NCBI RefSeq assembly: GCF_001280125.1
Contig: NZ_LGEG01000060.1
Location: 1-6,609 of the forward strand
Length of the DNA: 6,609 nucleotides
Source: Streptomyces sp. NRRL F-6492
GTDB lineage: Bacteria > Actinomycetota > Actinomycetes > Streptomycetales > Streptomycetaceae
Reading direction: 5' to 3'
Part shown: one piece after another, positions 5,960 to 6,609 of the stretch
Numbering within the stretch: position 1 is the stretch's first letter
How the letters are laid out: every line of letters starts with the position of its first letter
The notes under the pieces: model-generated
Told to the model about the DNA's origin: nothing
Seen by the model: the letters and a program-made list of their open reading frames with translations, nothing else
Database searches by the model: none
Made by a program: the position numbers and the translations under genes

Positions 5960-6609
5960 ATGCGCGCATGTCCCTCGTGCGGGGCCGCCAACGACCCCGC
6001 CGACGACTTCTGCGGCAACTGCGGCGCGTATCTGGGCTGGTCGGACCGGCCCGCGAGACCCGGGACGCCGGGCGGTACGCCGTCGTCCGGGGAAACTCCG
6101 GAGGGCACGGCCGCGCCCGCGGGCCCGGGTGAGGGCGGGGGAGCGGGCGCGACCGCCCCCGGCGACGTCCCGGCGCCCGCGGATCCCTCCGGAACGCCGG
6201 GCGGCGCACCGGCCGCCGGAGCCCCGGACGGAACGCGCACCGGGCCCGGCGACGCGGGGGAGCGCGGCACCCCGGTACCGGGCCCCCCGGCACCTGGCGC
6301 TCCGGCACCGGGCACCTCGGCACCGGACAGCCCGGTACCGAATGCCCCGACATCTGGCGCCCCGACACCTGCCGCCTCGGCACCGGACAGCCCGACACCG
6401 GACAGCCCGGCACCGGGTACCTCGGTGTCCGCCACCCCGGCACCTGCCACCCCGATACCTGGCACCCCGGCACCTGCCACCCCGGCACCAGACAGCCCGG
6501 CACCCGCCACCTCGGCACGGGACACGGCGGCGGCCCGGACCCGGGCGGCCCTGGCCCGGTTCGCCCGGGCCAGGGCCGCCGGGACCCCGGACGCCCCGCC
6601 GCCCGGCAC
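5960..6609 (+). CDS. Zinc-ribbon protein with long Pro-rich pentapeptide-repeat linker (5' part)
   Basis: The gene runs off the window; 216 residues are visible and no stop is reached. ATG 5960 has AAGGGAG (5946-5952) seven bases upstream and lies three bases after the tail-protein stop, so it belongs to the same operon. The N-terminus is a treble-clef/zinc-ribbon knuckle pair: Cys4-x2-Cys7 (CPSCG) and Cys18-x2-Cys21 (CGNCG). From about 30 on the chain is low-complexity Pro/Gly/Ala/Thr/Asp, and residues 104-188 are 17 tandem x-P-x-P-x type pentapeptides. A basic Ala/Arg segment follows (ALARFARARAAG, 197-208). The architecture suggests a folded N-terminal adaptor on a long flexible tether to a domain outside the window. 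Proteins with an N-terminal zinc ribbon and Pro-rich linker are found next to Streptomyces eCIS baseplate genes; some continue into a transmembrane helix and an outer domain, but none is visible here. Function not assigned. Confidence 0.8.
   Translation, partial: MRACPSCGAANDPADDFCGNCGAYLGWSDRPARPGTPGGTPSSGETPEGTAAPAGPGEGGGAGATAPGDVPAPADPSGTPGGAPAAGAPDGTRTGPGDAGERGTPVPGPPAPGAPAPGTSAPDSPVPNAPTSGAPTPAASAPDSPTPDSPAPGTSVSATPAPATPIPGTPAPATPAPDSPAPATSARDTAAARTRAALARFARARAAGTPDAPPPG
6269..6523 (+). repeat. 15-bp coding minisatellite, 17 imperfect units
   Basis: Seventeen contiguous 15-bp units with no indels encode pentapeptides such as TPAPA, SPAPD, TPIPG, TSAPD and APAPG. The consensus is roughly ACC-CCG-GCA-CCK-GVC. 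The second codon is CCG or TCG in every unit. The third codon ends in A in 16 of 17 units (GCA, GTA, ACA, ATA), which is unusual for this GC-rich genome. Units 12 (6434-6448) and 14 (6464-6478) are identical, and their neighbours 13 and 15 differ at only a few bases. This points to growth by DNA-level tandem duplication. All units keep the frame of the zinc-ribbon gene. Confidence 0.9.
6544..6580. repeat. Perfect 16-bp inverted repeat with 5-nt loop inside the coding sequence
   Basis: Left arm 6544-6559 (GGCGGCCCTGGCCCGG) and right arm 6565-6580 are exact reverse complements, separated by the loop TTCGC (6560-6564). The stem is almost all G-C pairs, so it would be very stable in RNA or single-stranded DNA. 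It lies within the zinc-ribbon gene just after the minisatellite and encodes the Ala/Arg-rich segment. No T-run follows, so it does not look like an intrinsic terminator. Part of the symmetry could come from Ala/Arg codon composition (GCC against CGG-type codons). Confidence 0.75.

Noticed and set aside
5925..6518. Minus-strand frame with VPGW/VPGC-like repeats and many cysteines
   Set aside because: Another antisense shadow of the same minisatellite; there is no conserved domain, and the frame lies opposite a supported gene.
6544..6580. Inverted repeat as an intrinsic terminator
   Set aside because: No T-run follows and the reading frame continues through it.
5542..6609. Minus-strand 355-codon open frame with Gly/Val/Ala-rich pentapeptide-like repeats
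   Set aside because: It is the antisense reading of the 15-bp minisatellite and of the tail-protein gene. A period of 15 bp leaves several frames open in GC-rich DNA. The plus-strand frame has a zinc ribbon, a good Shine-Dalgarno and operon context.

Overview
The window is a stretch of a chromosomal gene cluster for an extracellular-type contractile injection system (eCIS, a phage-tail-like particle) from a high-GC actinomycete, most probably Streptomyces. Three things point there: very high G+C with strongly G/C-biased third codon positions, GTG and ATG starts with overlapping stop/start codons, and a baseplate gene set typical of the Streptomyces eCIS clusters. All supported genes lie on the plus strand with almost no spacing, so they read as one operon, entered and left mid-way.

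Layout: positions 1-64 hold the last 20 codons of an upstream gene, probably an inner-tube (Afp5/gp19-like) protein. A 55-nt, extremely C-rich gap follows. Then come a CIS_tube plus LysM protein (120-842, Afp7-like), a VgrG-like spike/hub (839-2659, Afp8-like), a PAAR tip protein (2693-3010, Afp10-like), a gp25-like wedge protein (3010-3432, Afp9-like), a baseplate J-like wedge protein (3432-5390, Afp11-like) and a small TIGR02242-type tail protein (5387-5956, Afp12/tail protein I position). Last is the start of a different kind of gene (5960 to the window edge): an N-terminal four-cysteine zinc ribbon followed by a long Pro/Ala/Gly/Thr-rich linker that contains 17 consecutive pentapeptide repeats.

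How the parts work together, from knowledge of Afp, PVC and T4-type machines: the VgrG trimer capped by PAAR forms the central spike. The LysM protein adapts the spike to the inner tube and the baseplate. The gp25-like protein nucleates the sheath on the baseplate, and the J-like and tail-I-like proteins form the surrounding wedges. Sheath, tube, tape measure, AAA+ ATPase, terminator, fibre and cargo genes are not in this window, apart from the probable tube-gene tail. Streptomyces particles of this family have been described as cytoplasmic and linked to cell death and development.

The baseplate genes are ordinary members of known families. The least explained part is the 3' end: the zinc-ribbon/Pro-repeat protein, its 15-bp minisatellite with unusual A-ending codons, and a perfect 16-bp inverted repeat inside the coding sequence. 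I saw no RNA genes, CRISPR arrays, insertion sequences, att sites or convincing factor-independent terminators or promoters. No stretch over 300 bases lacks a gene.
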